From contig CAZMCN010000110.1 of the NCBI GenBank assembly GCA_964564845.1, forward strand, positions 1 to 6,849: DNA of 6,849 nt, read 5' to 3'. Below the pieces are notes generated by a model, which was not told the origin of the DNA, made no database searches, and saw only the letters and a list, made by a program, of their open reading frames with translations. A program made the translations under genes and the position numbers. This document shows, one piece after another, positions 6,788 to 6,849 of this stretch. The DNA comes from CAYXPG01 sp964564845. Its GTDB lineage: Bacteria; Planctomycetota; Phycisphaerae; Sedimentisphaerales; Anaerobacaceae. Positions within the stretch are counted from its first letter, which is position 1, and each line of letters begins with the position of its first letter.

Positions 6788-6796
6788 TTACGAAAT

Positions 6797-6814
6797 GTCA
6801 TTCCCGCGAAAGGG
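6797..6814 (+). repeat. GTCATTCCCGCGAAAGGG element, apparently a truncated palindromic repeat
   Basis: This matches the left arm and loop of the widely dispersed intergenic repeat of the type GTCATTCCCGCGAAAGCGGGAAT (recalled, not searched), but the right arm is missing after CGAAAG. It shares 10 of 12 leading bases with the element at 5638. It lies upstream of etfA in non-coding sequence, or in the tail of an unrecognised upstream gene. Confidence 0.45.
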
Positions 6815-6832
6815 TCTGTTGCTAAACAGGCT
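6813..6832 (+). other. Imperfect hairpin CTGTT-GCTA-AACAG with flanking pairs, then TTT
   Basis: CTGTT (6816-6820), loop GCTA, AACAG (6825-6829), extended outward by U-G, G-C and G-U pairs, then a short TTT run on the plus strand. It could be a weak plus-strand terminator or a remnant of a palindromic repeat. Nothing else, including the end of etfB, could be recognised in 6815-6849: frames ending at 6790 and 6769 are open to the window edge but too short and unfamiliar to call. Confidence 0.25.
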
Positions 6833-6849
6833 TTTATCCTTCTCATCGC

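Noticed and set aside
6769..6849. Possible 3' end of etfB upstream of etfA
   Set aside because: The two frames open to the window edge give short translations (ending NTRYEI and GNDIS) that do not resemble the EtfB C-terminus, and they run through the repeat element.

Overview
The window shows two unrelated gene blocks that converge near position 3040-3100. It looks like a chromosomal segment of a Gram-negative bacterium that makes KDO-type lipopolysaccharide. The gene repertoire, the roughly mid-range GC, an oversized LptC-like protein with low-complexity linkers, and repeat-rich spacers would fit an environmental planctomycete (Phycisphaerae-like). That placement is an impression from gene content only; a Desulfobacterota-like lineage is also possible. 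No rRNA, tRNA, CRISPR array, transposase, phage gene or integrase was seen.

Left block, plus strand (1-3030): the 3' end of an arabinose-5-phosphate isomerase gene (kdsD; its two CBS domains only), then KDO-8-phosphate phosphatase (kdsC), then a 665-residue membrane-anchored protein. Its N-terminal part resembles LptC and its C-terminal part resembles LptA/OstA. KdsD makes arabinose 5-phosphate for KDO synthesis, KdsC removes the phosphate from KDO-8-P, and the third protein probably forms all or part of the periplasmic bridge that carries finished LPS to the outer membrane. This is the kdsD-kdsC-lptC-lptA order known from proteobacteria, but with the lptC and lptA roles apparently merged in one chain and no lptB directly after it.

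Right block, minus strand (6772 down to 3103): electron-transfer flavoprotein alpha subunit (etfA), then a 596-residue acyl-CoA dehydrogenase of the type with an extra C-terminal domain, then 12 bases further a HAD-family (beta-phosphoglucomutase-like) hydrolase. The dehydrogenase oxidises an acyl-CoA and passes electrons to ETF. The partner etfB is expected just beyond the right edge but is not visible.

The spacers of the right block (5587-5740 and 6773-6849) are unusual. Each holds a short tandem repeat and a related GTC(A/G)TTCC(C/T)GCG element that resembles dispersed intergenic repeats. I see no clearly new multi-gene system. The most interesting items are the LptC/LptA-like single-chain protein, the ETF alpha that lacks a normally conserved arginine, and the clustered intergenic repeats.
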